64,000 nucleotides of DNA, taken from Tragulus kanchil (Eukaryota; Chordata; Mammalia; Artiodactyla; Tragulidae). The notes under the pieces were generated by a model that did not search any database, was not told the origin of the DNA, and worked only from the letters and a program-made list of their open reading frames with translations. The translations under genes and the position numbers were made by a program. The DNA is taken from assembly GCA_022376925.1 (NCBI GenBank), contig JAIOJX010000032.1, positions 100,370,794 through 100,434,793 of the forward strand, read 5' to 3'. Positions 12,223 through 22,500 of this stretch are shown here, one piece after another (position 1 is the first letter of the stretch; every line of letters starts with the position of its first letter).

Positions 12223-14123
12223 CTATAGCCCAGGAAGCTTCTGTGAGCGTCAGAGCATGAAGTCATCCCCAGGGCTTCTAGAGAGGCTCCGTGGTCAGCT
12301 GGTGTTTTCGGCATTTCTTCTTGGCTCCCATCACTGCCCCATGTGGGCTGCCACCTTATTAACAACTATACCATCTTCGCTTTTGTTACAATCACTGCCT
12401 TATGACAGTAGGATGGAAACCAGCAAAGGCCCCAGCACCACTCCTGCCACTGTCTCAAAACCTCTGAACCCCTCCGAGATCGCATACTTGTGCTTAGTAA
12501 CTAGTGACATTTAACATGTCGTTACTCTGAACGGTAGATTACAGGCTTCATGTGAATTGTCTCCTTTAGGACACCAATCAGATAATTATTACCTGTTTTC
12601 TTCTAAGGACAAGAATTGCGTATTAGCATAATTGCTCAACAAATAGATATGGAGGGACTGAGGGAGAGCTTATCACAGCCTTGGGGCAGCTGTCAGGGTC
12701 ACTGCCACCGCACCATCATCTCCTGGGCGTCACAACCAGCAGTACCTTCCCTTTGTCACTGTTGCTGAGATCAAAGTTGCTTAACTCTTAGTACCTTATT
12801 GCATGATCAGTAACCACGTACAAGTTGCACCTCCAATCCCATCTTTAGGGCTTTTTTCTTTCGGTTTTTTTTGTTGTTGTGGTGGTGGTTAATATTTCCT
12901 ATCTAGAGTTTCACTCTCTGATACAGTAGCCATTGGTCACATGTAGCTGTTTAAAAGGAAATTAAAGCTAAATGACTCTTAAAATGCTACATATTAGTCA
13001 CACAAGCCATATTTTTTTTTTGATGTTAGGAGTTTTGAAAAACCCTGAGTTTGTGCTAATGTGGAACTGAAGAATTTTGTTAACAGGAGATAATCGAAGA
13101 ACGAAAAACAAATGATGATAACCTTTGGGAGATCATCCCCCTTTGGTTTCTCATTGTCGCTATATGTTTAGACCTGGGCAGGTATGTTGGCAGCCAGTCA
13201 AGTAGCCAAGCCCTCCAGCAGCCTGCCCCTCACCCCACAGTGGAGCCACAGCAGGAAGGGGCCCACATTCTAAAAATCCTCCTGGCCACGTGTCAGAGCT
13301 TTGGGATGAGGTCACGGGTTGGGAGCAGGATCTATAGCCCAGGAAGCTTCTGTGAGCGTCAGAGCATGAAGTCATCCCCAGGGCTTCTAGAGAGGCTCCG
13401 TGGTCAGCTGGTGTTTTCGGCATTTCTTCTTGGCTCCCATCACTGCCCCATGTGGGCTGCCACCTTATTAACAACTATACCATCTTCGCTTTTGTTACAA
13501 TCACTGCCTTATGACAGTAGGATGGAAACCAGCAAAGGCCCCAGCACCACTCCTGCCACTGTCTCAAAACCTCTGAACCCCTCCGAGATCGCATACTTGT
13601 GCTTAGTAACTAGTGACATTTAACATGTCGTTACTCTGAACGGTAGATTACAGGCTTCATGTGAATTGTCTCCTTTAGGACACCAATCAGATAATTATTA
13701 CCTGTTTTCTTCTAAGGACAAGAATTGCGTATTAGCATAATTGCTCAACAAATAGATATGGAGGGACTGAGGGAGAGCTTATCACAGCCTTGGGGCAGCT
13801 GTCAGGGTCACTGCCACCGCACCATCATCTCCTGGGCGTCACAACCAGCAGTACCTTCCCTTTGTCACTGTTGCTGAGATCAAAGTTGCTTAACTCTTAG
13901 TACCTTATTGCATGATCAGTAACCACGTACAAGTTGCACCTCCAATCCCATCTTTAGGGCTTTTTTCTTTCGGTTTTTTTTGTTGTTGTGGTGGTGGTTA
14001 ATATTTCCTATCTAGAGTTTCACTCTCTGATACAGTAGCCATTGGTCACATGTAGCTGTTTAAAAGGAAATTAAAGCTAAATGACTCTTAAAATGCTACA
14101 TATTAGTCACACAAGCCATATTT
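11897..14123. repeat. Tandem duplication 6 (copies 11897-13023 and 13024-14123)
   Basis: The offset starts at 1126 bp and settles at 1109 bp because the first 80 bases of copy B have lost 17 bases, mostly by homopolymer shortening (for example GTTTTTGAAAAAACCCTTGAG becomes GTTTTGAAAAACCCTGAG). Copy A ends in a T-run artefact near 13011-13020, where B reads on as AGCCATATTTGAAGTG. This is the clearest degraded junction in the window. Confidence 0.95.
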
Positions 14124-14864
14124 GAAGTGCTCAGTAGTCACACACAGCCCATCTGCCATATTGGAAGTACAGGTGTAGAACTTTCTATCACAGCGCTGCT
14201 CATGGGAGAAATCATTGTATAACATCACATTTCTACTCCCCATCTCAACTCCACCCCATACTTTGTTCTTCAATTGCCAAACAAGATTAGTTTTCTGTTT
14301 TCTTCTGCCAAGAAGTAAGAAAGTGACGTTTACTCTTGGCCCAAGGTGATAGAGAGCATAAAGACTTAGATATCCCAGAGGGAATTCGTCTTCATTAGCA
14401 TGTGTCTTCATGGTTAAATCACTCACCAGGGAAAGGCACACCATTCAAATGCCTGGAATTGCTAGCTACGTTAATAACACCCACCTTGGTGCACTTACAA
14501 ATCACTTAAGTTAATTCATTTCTCCTGAGCCTTCTAAATGGGTAATTGAATTCCTTCTTTTGCAGCACTGGCTTGGATTCTGAGTTGAGATCTCGATGCC
14601 TATGCCCTCCCCGTCCCTCTCTTGCCCTCCCCTCCAGAATGGTTATGTATCCTGACTCTGCTCTGAACATCAAGAGAGCAAAGACCATGTATCATTCATC
14701 TTTGTATCTCCAACCCCTAGTCAGGACACAGCATGCAGAAAGCACCCAGTGACTGTTTGCTAAAGAAATTCATTAATCAATTAGGTAATCAATCAAGATA
14801 CCTTCTGCTTTCCCAGTGGGACTTTCACTGATTATTCCTACAGAGAGCTCGTTCCCCAGCACAG

Positions 14865-15065
14865 TGCCTCACAAATCCAGCTGCCTGTTAGACTCACCGG
14901 GGGAGCTTTTGGAACCCCCCCCCCATGCCAGGACCCCACCCCAGACCCTGTTTTGTTTGGTGAGGCTGTTCAGGCCTGTGTAGTTCTGAGAAATCTCCCC
15001 AGAGGATGGCACTGTGCAGCCACAGGTGAGGGCCACTGCAGGCTTCTGATTTAGCAGCCTTAAAC
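14865..15065. repeat. MER5-like DNA-transposon fossil (false copy about 15984-16184)
   Basis: The order resembles the MER5 family of hAT relics: an acceptor-like CACAAATCCAGCTGCCTG, then TTAGACTCACCGGGGGAGCT, a C-rich run, CCACCCCAGACCCTG and CTTCTGATTTAGCAGCC. It is diverged and the borders are approximate. Confidence 0.4.
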
Positions 15066-15124
15066 AAGTTTTCATCCTTTCTGATATGTTCACCCCAAGT
15101 CCCATCTCAGGCACTCACTTCTTT

Positions 15125-15660
15125 TTAATGGGCAAGACCTTTCTTTAAATTAATTTTTCTTGGAATATAATTCCTTTATAATCTAGTGTTCAGTTCTACT
15201 GTGCAACAAAGTGAATCAGCTCTCTATATACCTATATCCCTTCTTTGTTGGATTTCCTCCCCATTTGGATCACCATGGAGCATTGAGTAGAGTTCCCTGT
15301 GCTATACAGTAGGTTTTCATTAGTTGTCTATTTTATATGTACTGCTTCATATGTATATATATCAACCCCAATCTCCCAATTCCTCCATCTCCTTTCCCCC
15401 TTGGAGTACATGCATTTGTTTTCTGTATCTGTCCCTACGGCTCCTTTGAAAATAAGATCATCTATATCATTTTTCTGTGTTCCATATATGTGCATTAATA
15501 ATACAATGTTTGCTTTTCTCCTTCTGACGTATCTCTGTATGACAGTCTGTAGATGCATCCGCATCTCTACAAATGACCCAATTTCTTTCCTTTTTATGGC
15601 TGAGTAATATCCCCTTGTGTATACATACCCCATCTTCCCTATGCATTCACTTTTGCAGCA
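15125..15660 (-). repeat. LINE-1-like 3' region, antisense (false copy 16244-16779)
   Basis: The plus strand contains blocks typical of the reverse complement of artiodactyl L1 3' sequence: TACTGTGCAACAAAGTGAATC, AGAGTTCCCTGTGCTATACA, ATTAGTTGTCTATTTTATAT and TTTTTATGGCTGAGTAATAT. There is no long reading frame. It is an old 5'-truncated insertion. Confidence 0.6.
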
Positions 15661-16955
15661 AAAGTAACGTGAATCTGGTCTTTCTAAGAGTTACCCAGTT
15701 TGGGTATGGGACAGTAGTGTCCCGCTGCTCCAGATAGATTACAGGACAGTAAACTCTCTGTGGAAACTCTGTTTCAATCTTTATCTTGCTGAAAAGCAGA
15801 AGAGAATCTGATCATTCATCTTTGTATCTCCAACCCTAGTCAGGACACAGCATGCAGAAAGCACCCAGTGACTGTTTGCTAAAGAAATTCATTAATCAAT
15901 TAGGTAATCAATCAAGATACCTTCTGCTTTCCCAGTGGGACTTTCACTGATTATTCCTACAGAGAGCTCGTTCCCCAGCACAGTGCCTCACAAATCCAGC
16001 TGCCTGTTAGACTCACCGGGGGAGCTTTTGGAACCCCCCCCCCATGCCAGGACCCCACCCCAGACCCTGTTTTGTTTGGTGAGGCTGTTCAGGCCTGTGT
16101 AGTTCTGAGAAATCTCCCCAGAGGATGGCACTGTGCAGCCACAGGTGAGGGCCACTGCAGGCTTCTGATTTAGCAGCCTTAAACAAGTTTTCATCCTTTC
16201 TGATATGTTCACCCCAAGTCCCATCTCAGGCACTCACTTCTTTTTAATGGGCAAGACCTTTCTTTAAATTAATTTTTCTTGGAATATAATTCCTTTATAA
16301 TCTAGTGTTCAGTTCTACTGTGCAACAAAGTGAATCAGCTCTCTATATACCTATATCCCTTCTTTGTTGGATTTCCTCCCCATTTGGATCACCATGGAGC
16401 ATTGAGTAGAGTTCCCTGTGCTATACAGTAGGTTTTCATTAGTTGTCTATTTTATATGTACTGCTTCATATGTATATATATCAACCCCAATCTCCCAATT
16501 CCTCCATCTCCTTTCCCCCTTGGAGTACATGCATTTGTTTTCTGTATCTGTCCCTACGGCTCCTTTGAAAATAAGATCATCTATATCATTTTTCTGTGTT
16601 CCATATATGTGCATTAATAATACAATGTTTGCTTTTCTCCTTCTGACGTATCTCTGTATGACAGTCTGTAGATGCATCCGCATCTCTACAAATGACCCAA
16701 TTTCTTTCCTTTTTATGGCTGAGTAATATCCCCTTGTGTATACATACCCCATCTTCCCTATGCATTCACTTTTGCAGCAAAAGTAACGTGAATCTGGTCT
16801 TTCTAAGAGTTACCCAGTTTGGGTATGGGACAGTAGTGTCCCGCTGCTCCAGATAGATTACAGGACAGTAAACTCTCTGTGGAAACTCTGTTTCAATGTC
16901 TTAATGATGCTTTGGGCTAGAACTGTATTGAAACAGCAGAAGAGAATCTCTTCTT

Positions 16956-17704
16956 TTAAATCCTCACAAGAAGTTTAAGTTGTGAGCAAGCTATTATACT
17001 GAGGCTTTAAAAGCAGAATGCAAAGCTGCATGCATGCCCAGATAGGAAGTGCTAAGAATGTATCTAGTAAGGGTAGAATGAGACCAGAAGGTAAAGGAAG
17101 CAAAGCTCCAGTGGTAAATGTGGGTAAAAGCAAGAGCTGGGGATGCAGGGACACTCTGGAGTGGGCTCCAGGTTCTGCCTGTGGGAGTCAGCGCTCTGAG
17201 AAAATGCAGGGACAGAAAGGTCTCCTGCTGTCTGGATGAAGTGCCCTGAGTGTTCCGTAAGGCCGTCTCAGGCAGGAGGCGGGAACTCCGACCAATGACT
17301 GAGCGAGGATCAAAACAGGAAGGCAGCCACATGCACCAAGTACAGAGGGTTTGGATGGGAAGGCACCCAAGCAAGACTGTAGCCATAAGAGAGACAAGAG
17401 GGTGAAGACGGAGTCGAGAGTGGACTGGTGTCTGGGAATAAGGGCAGGGAGTGTTGGGCATCCTTTCACAGTGTCTCCTCTGTGTTCTCTAGCACAGGTG
17501 TTTTCTAAAGAGGGGCTTTCCGTAAGATGTTTTCTTCTTCTCCCTCTTATTCCCAATACCATTTAGTAATAGTTTCTTCATATTAAAAGATGCATGCCTG
17601 TGCATTACAAAACTGAACTGAAAGTGACTAATTGAGAAGATCCTCATAACAGCTGCAATTGATTAAGTGTCTCCGTATGCCAGACATCACACAAAGCACT
17701 GCAC
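16956..17704 (+). other. DAB1: Unique DAB1 intron sequence
   Basis: This stretch is not duplicated. It has no recognised element or exon. Open frames of 60 to 155 codons on both strands overlap each other and resemble no family I know, so I treat them as chance. Confidence 0.5.
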
Positions 17705-19898
17705 ACGCACCTCAGTGAATCCTCCCCATAACCATGAGGTTTCATCACTGTCATCCGTGCAGGAAACCGAGGCTCAGTGACTTGTCCAGGGTGGCACAGC
17801 CAACACGGGGCTCAGAATCCAGTCCGTATCTGTGTGACTCCAAAGAGACGCATTTACTCTCTCAACTGGACTGATCTCCATTTGGGTTTACAGAAATGGC
17901 CTCCTCACGCCCTGGCCCCACCCCTCACCAAGGGCCTCCTCTTCTGTCACCAGCCAAGTGACAGTCTCCCACCAGGACTGGGTGTCCTCACACGTTTTCA
18001 TTAGATGGTGGGGGTTTTATGAGACTCAACCACTGGCTGTTTTTCAGATTTATTTAATTCATCCATCATGGTCTGAAGCCACTTGCTTTTTTTATATTGG
18101 ACAGATGTAATGAGATTTTGGACACTAAAAAATGTTTTTATTAAAAGTTATGACCCAGAGCTAGTTGGTAGGGGCTCTTGCCATAAATCCCTGGAAGTGT
18201 GGGCATTTATAAAGGATGTAGTGACATAACCTTAACCTTTCAGGCCACACCATGAGTTATAAAATCACTTACACGAATATTGTCTCCCCACCTCTGGACA
18301 AATAATAATAATAGTTGTTGTTATTATTACTATTTCTGCAGTTATCTGATGTGGGCCTTCTTCCTCTTCTGTCAGCCCCTGTTGACTCCCAGCGAGCCAG
18401 TGCCTGTTGGGAGCAGGTGGTTGATAACAGAATTTACTGGTATTTGGCTTGAAGGCTCTGCCATGGTGGGCTCAGGCACGTGGACTGTCCTCATCTGCGA
18501 CCCTGTAACGGGGGCTGAGTAATATAGTCCCATTTGATACAGACAGAGTGAAAGCGGTCATAGCTGAGGTTCCTCCACGCTTCCATGACCAACAGGAAGT
18601 TTTCTTCAAAATTAGTTTACAATGAAAGTATTTCTGTTCAAGCATAATCACTCCAAGTTAATATCAATATCATCAGAGTTAGACTAATGTTATACAGTTT
18701 GGAAATCATCCAAAGCATAATTAGCTTGTCCATATAGACCAAAACATGGGCATTAAAAATATATGTGTATAGAGAGAGATATTGTGCATATTGCCTATCA
18801 ATTTTTTGACGCACCTCAGTGAATCCTCCCCATGACCGTGAGGTTTCATCACTGGCATCCGTGCAGGAAACCGAGGCTCAGTGACTTGTCCAGGGTGGCA
18901 CAGCCAACACGGGGCTCAGAATCCAGTCCGTATCTGTGTGACTCCAAAGAGACGCATTTACTCTCTCAACTGGACTGATCTCCATTTGGGTTTACAGAAA
19001 TGGCCTCCTCACGCCCTGGCCCCACCCCTCACCAAGGGCCTCCTCTTCTGTCACCAGCCAAGTGACAGTCTCCCACCAGGACTGGGTGTCCTCACACGTT
19101 TTCATTAGATGGTGGGGGTTTTATGAGACTCAACCACTGGCTGTTTTTCAGATTTATTTAATTCATCCATCATGGTCTGAAGCCACTTGCTTTTTTTATA
19201 TTGGACAGATGTAATGAGATTTTGGACACTAAAAAATGTTTTTATTAAAAGTTATGACCCAGAGCTAGTTGGTAGGGGCTCTTGCCATAAATCCCTGGAA
19301 GTGTGGGCATTTATAAAGGATGTAGTGACATAACCTTAACCTTTCAGGCCACACCATGAGTTATAAAATCACTTACACGAATATTGTCTCCCCACCTCTG
19401 GACAAATAATAATAATAGTTGTTGTTATTATTACTATTTCTGCAGTTATCTGATGTGGGCCTTCTTCCTCTTCTGTCAGCCCCTGTTGACTCCCAGCGAG
19501 CCAGTGCCTGTTGGGAGCAGGTGGTTGATAACAGAATTTACTGGTATTTGGCTTGAAGGCTCTGCCATGGTGGGCTCAGGCACGTGGACTGTCCTCATCT
19601 GCGACCCTGTAACGGGGGCTGAGTAATATAGTCCCATTTGATACAGACAGAGTGAAAGCGGTCATAGCTGAGGTTCCTCCACGCTTCCATGACCAACAGG
19701 AAGTTTTCTTCAAAATTAGTTTACAATGAAAGTATTTCTGTTCAAGCATAATCACTCCAAGTTAATATCATCAGAGTTAGACTAATGTTATACAGTTTGG
19801 AAATCATCCAAAGCATAATTAGCTTGTCCATATAGACCAAAACATGGGCATTAAAAATATATGTGTATAGAGAGAGATATTGTGCATATTGCCTATCA
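17705..19898. repeat. Tandem duplication 8 (copies 17705-18808 and 18809-19898)
   Basis: The offset is 1104 bp. Copy A ends in TTGCCTATCAATTTTTTG and B begins at ACGCACCTCAGTG. Single-base changes cluster in the first 70 bases of B (ATAACCATGAGG against ATGACCGTGAGG, and CACTGTCATC against CACTGGCATC). B lacks six bases, ATCAAT, near 19765. The unit includes an AAT/GTT trinucleotide run at 18301-18332. Confidence 0.95.
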
Positions 19899-19940
19899 TA
19901 TGTATTAATGTTGTGAGCTTGTTCAATTAACATTCATTAA

Positions 19941-20278
19941 TGGGCTTCCCCTGGTGGTCCAGTGGGTAAGGACACCGCCTTGCAGTGCAAGGGGCGCCGG
20001 TTCGATCCCTGGCCGGGGAAGATCCCACGTGCCGCGGAGCGGCTGGACTGATGTGTCCAATCACCGAGCCGGAGCTCTGGAGCGCATGCGCCCAGAGCCG
20101 GCGCTCTGTGACAACAGACGCCACCGCGATGGGAGGCCCACAGGAGCCAAAGAACAAAAGACCGATGAAAACAGAGAAATAAAAGACCAATAGAAGTGGC
20201 CCGCCCGCTCCCCTCCCTCCCCAACCCGACCCCCGCCCAAAAATAAATAAATAAATAAATCTTTAAAAAAAAAAAAAA
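19941..20278 (+). mobile_element. CHR-like SINE, long-tailed form, copy 2 (most intact)
   Basis: It has a tRNA-Glu-like head with an A-box-like TGGTCCAGTGGGTAAGG (19955-19971) and a perfect B box GGTTCGATCCC (19999-20009). A body follows with a 7-bp stem GCTCTGG/CCAGAGC (20074-20080 and 20092-20098) around a CpG-rich loop. Then come AGGAGCCAAAGAACAAA, GACCAATAGAAGTGGCC, a C-rich tract and (AAAT)n plus poly(A). The 12-bp direct repeat AACATTCATTAA at 19929-19940 and 20279-20290 is a clean target-site duplication. Many CpGs survive, so the insertion looks relatively young. Confidence 0.92.
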
Positions 20279-20290
20279 AACATTCATTAA

Positions 20291-20700
20291 ATAAAGCTCT
20301 GGGGGCTTGGATGGTAAGCCAAGGTTCAACAAGAGACCACCAGAGAGTTAAAATAGAGGGATTTATTACTACAGGCCCTGGAGAGAGGGTCTTACAGGGA
20401 GGTGAGGGCAAGATGCAGGCAAAGAGAATGAGGCAGGGCCTGGGGCACTTGCGTTTATTAGGGCCCCAGGGTAGAGTGCTTTAGGGTTCTTGGTCTGAGG
20501 CCAGATTGGTCATTTCAAAGTGAAAAGAGCAAGATTTTGGTAAGTGTCTAAAGGTACATAAGGCAAAGCCCTGGGAGGCTGGGGAGGGTGTAATCAGGAG
20601 AGCTGTTTGGATGGTCACATCAGGACCTGACATTTACGTGTGAGCCTGCGAGCTGTTAGCCAGGGACTACCTCACTAGAGAGGCTGGTGTCAGTTCAAGG
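20291..20700 (-). repeat. Possible LTR-type fragment, antisense
   Basis: It has the look of an old LTR read backwards: GGGATTTATTACTACAGG (an AATAAA on the minus strand) and later GCGTTTATTAGGGCCCC, within a purine-rich G/A tract with no reading frame. I cannot name the family, and no paired LTR or internal region is visible. Confidence 0.35.
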
Positions 20701-21523
20701 CCCCTGCAGGCTACTTGGCCATACAGAGTTGATGGGGCAGCGATATTATGGACTGGTTTATTTTAGCAAAGCACTCAGCAGTTATACAGACCAAAATAAA
20801 ACATTAACAGAACAATTAGATTTGGTCAGCTGCCAGCTATTTTTAAAATCATGTATTCATTTTCAAGCACAGCCCCAGACTGGAGCCCCCATGACCTGCT
20901 GGGGAATCGGGAATGAATGCATCGTGGTCCCTGCTTCAGGCAGCTCACTGTGTCTTGGGCACAGGTGACATGCTGTTGCCCTCAGAGGATGGTTTTCAGA
21001 TCAGGAGACAAAGAAAGCTTCACGGAAGACATGGCTTTTCAGCTGAATCTGAGGAACTGGATGAGCTTTGAGCTCGTTGGGCTGAGAGGAGCATTTCACA
21101 CAGAAAAAGCCACAGACACACAAGTGCTTATGAAGCCAGCTGATCATAGACTGCTCCAAAGGTTAAGCTTGGCTCAAGCACATGATAGCACTTTTTCCTT
21201 TTAAAACAAAAATTGCAAGGGTAAACGTCATGCTCTTATCTGCTGTCACCATTGAGACTGGCCGGGTCAGGTCTGTAATTTCAGGAAGATGGACTGTAAG
21301 CTTACAAGCTCTCCGTTTCTTCTATTTCCTAGCCAGCCGTGTGTTTTCTCATCGGTTTATGCTGGGAACATATTCTCGGGTTTTCACGGCACATTGGCAA
21401 CCACTTTGGCCTCCTGAGACCACGACCGTGTAAATCATAGATAACATCATCATTAAACTCATAAATCCATGCCATCTGTATGTCATTCACCTCATCCTCA
21501 TTCATCATCCCTTACGCTTTCAG
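20701..21523 (+). other. DAB1: Intron sequence immediately before the paired small exons
   Basis: This is unique sequence. It ends in the pyrimidine-rich acceptor tract CCCTTACGCTTTCAG at 21509-21523. No other exon is recognised. Open frames at 20687-21433 do not match DAB1. Confidence 0.5.
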
Positions 21524-21574
21524 AACGGCCATGCATTTGAGGATTTTGAAGAGCGGTTTGCCGCGGCCACCCCG
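21524..21574 (+). CDS. DAB1: DAB1 coding exon, 51 nt (NGHAFEDFEERFAAATP)
   Basis: The exon has 17 whole codons, phase 0 at both ends, with acceptor TTTCAG before it and donor GTAAGT after it. It encodes NGHAFEDFEERFAAATP, which differs from the human segment NGYSFEDFEERFAAATP (from memory) at two positions. The segment lies between the tyrosine-phosphorylation region and the proline-rich C-terminal half of the adaptor and carries clustered acidic and phenylalanine residues. Counting back from the stop puts the first residue at 242 of 588. With the next exon it makes up exactly 33 residues, the length difference between the 588- and 555-residue isoforms, so it is probably alternatively spliced. 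The exon is too short to stand out as an open frame and was found by homology and splice sites. Only one copy is present. Confidence 0.97.
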
Positions 21575-21665
21575 GTAAGTGCGAGAAGGCCCAGCCTCGT
21601 GCACTGTTTCATGTCATTGTCTCATCGCTCATTTCATGCTCATAAGTCATGCCTTGTGGTTACAG
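21575..21665 (+). other. DAB1: 91-nt DAB1 intron between two small exons
   Basis: It begins GTAAGTGCGAG and ends TGTGGTTACAG. At 91 nt it is close to the practical minimum for mammalian introns, whereas the neighbouring introns are several kilobases. It contains two CTCAT repeats and a T-rich middle. Confidence 0.93.
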
Positions 21666-21713
21666 AACAGAACCCTGCCGATGGACTTTGATGAGATTTT
21701 TGAGGCAACAAAG
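21666..21713 (+). CDS. DAB1: DAB1 coding exon, 48 nt (NRTLPMDFDEIFEATK)
   Basis: The exon has 16 whole codons, phase 0 at both ends, between acceptor GTTACAG and donor GTAAGG. It encodes NRTLPMDFDEIFEATK. The human segment as I recall it is NRNLPTDFDEIFEATK, so two residues differ. The acidic-phenylalanine pattern DFDEIFEA echoes FEDFEERF in the preceding exon and DDIFEEGFE near the C-terminus. Those repeats suggest short linear interaction motifs in a disordered tail, which is inference. Because the exon is in frame and phase 0, it can be skipped alone or with its neighbour without breaking the protein. Confidence 0.97.
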
Positions 21714-22329
21714 GTAAGGCCTCCATGATCTTGTGAAGTAAGGGTTGTCCTGGTCACCTTCATCCATTCTGTGCATCCTCACTCTCCTTGGCTGCTCTTC
21801 TCTGGTGCCGGCCTATGCTAATGCTCACAGGAGACTCCTGGTGGGCCCTGCAATGAAGGCAGATAATAGGAGCATGTGTATGCTTGTGTGGGGGTGTGTG
21901 TGTGTGAGAGAGAGAGTATTTCAGAGTACATGACACCCCTTCATTTCAGCAAATATATTTCAATCTGCTAATGTGTCCTAGGCGTTCTGATAGATGCTAG
22001 AGATGCAGTAGAGAGGAAGACACAACCCCTGTCCTCACGAAGCTCAAAGTGTAATACAGCGTGGCATTGCATCTCATAGGAGAGAGCAGGGCGGGGTCAG
22101 AAGGGAAGGATAGGGTAGAAAAGTATCACATAGTAAAGTGGGGATTCAGACACTCAACAGGAGGTGCTCAGTCCACTTATGGAGATAAAAACCAGGCAAG
22201 GCTGCTATTTGGTCCACATTGCCCAGAATCGAGGTGCTGGTTTGCATCCAGTGTTTGTTCAGGATGGGTTAACACATAGGCCAACAAATGTTTTCACTCC
22301 TGAATGCCAGTGTTTAGGAAGCCTCTAGG

Positions 22330-22500
22330 ACAGGAGTTCTTAGTCAGGGCTGAAAATGAGAATCATCAGAAGAGGTTTTCAAGTTTCAGTGACTAGTCTA
22401 CCTCAAACCAACTAATTCAAAACTTCAAAGGGTGGGATCCAGGCGTCCATGTTTTCCCCTTAGGAGAGTCCGAGGCTGACTGCCAATCAAGAAGTCTCTC
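22330..22500. repeat. MER5-like DNA-transposon fossil
   Basis: It shows the order AGGAGTTCTTAGTCAGGGC, GAGAATCATCAGAAGAGG, GGGTGGGATCCAGGCGTCC and GTCCGAGGCTGACTGCCAAT. This is a diverged version of the MER5 pattern (CAGTGGTTCTCA, then GAATCACC, then the CCC-rich and ATTCTGAT blocks). Borders are approximate. Confidence 0.4.

Larger units (their letters stand above)
14691..16955. repeat. Tandem duplication 7 (copies 14691-15810 and 15811-16955)
   Basis: The offset is 1120 then 1119 bp. The last 40 bases of copy A read as a shortened version of the last 60 bases of B: both share TTTCAAT at the left and GCAGAAGAGAATCT at the right, with about 20 bases missing between them in A. The unit includes an L1-like fragment and a MER5-like stretch. 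Confidence 0.95.

Noticed and set aside
11972..12514. 180-codon open frame beginning MESRKRERKTNDDN, also present at 10865 in shorter form
   Set aside because: It has a chance hydrophobic stretch but no known family and no splice or conservation support. It is only long because duplication edges differ, and the related frames at 10865 and 13240 diverge at copy ends.
16994..17461. 155-codon minus-strand open frame
   Set aside because: No family resemblance, no start context or splice support, and it overlaps a competing frame at 17188-17562.
19955..20009. tRNA gene suggested by good A and B boxes
   Set aside because: The boxes belong to a SINE head with a poly(A) tail and target-site duplication. 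No cloverleaf with acceptor stem closes here.
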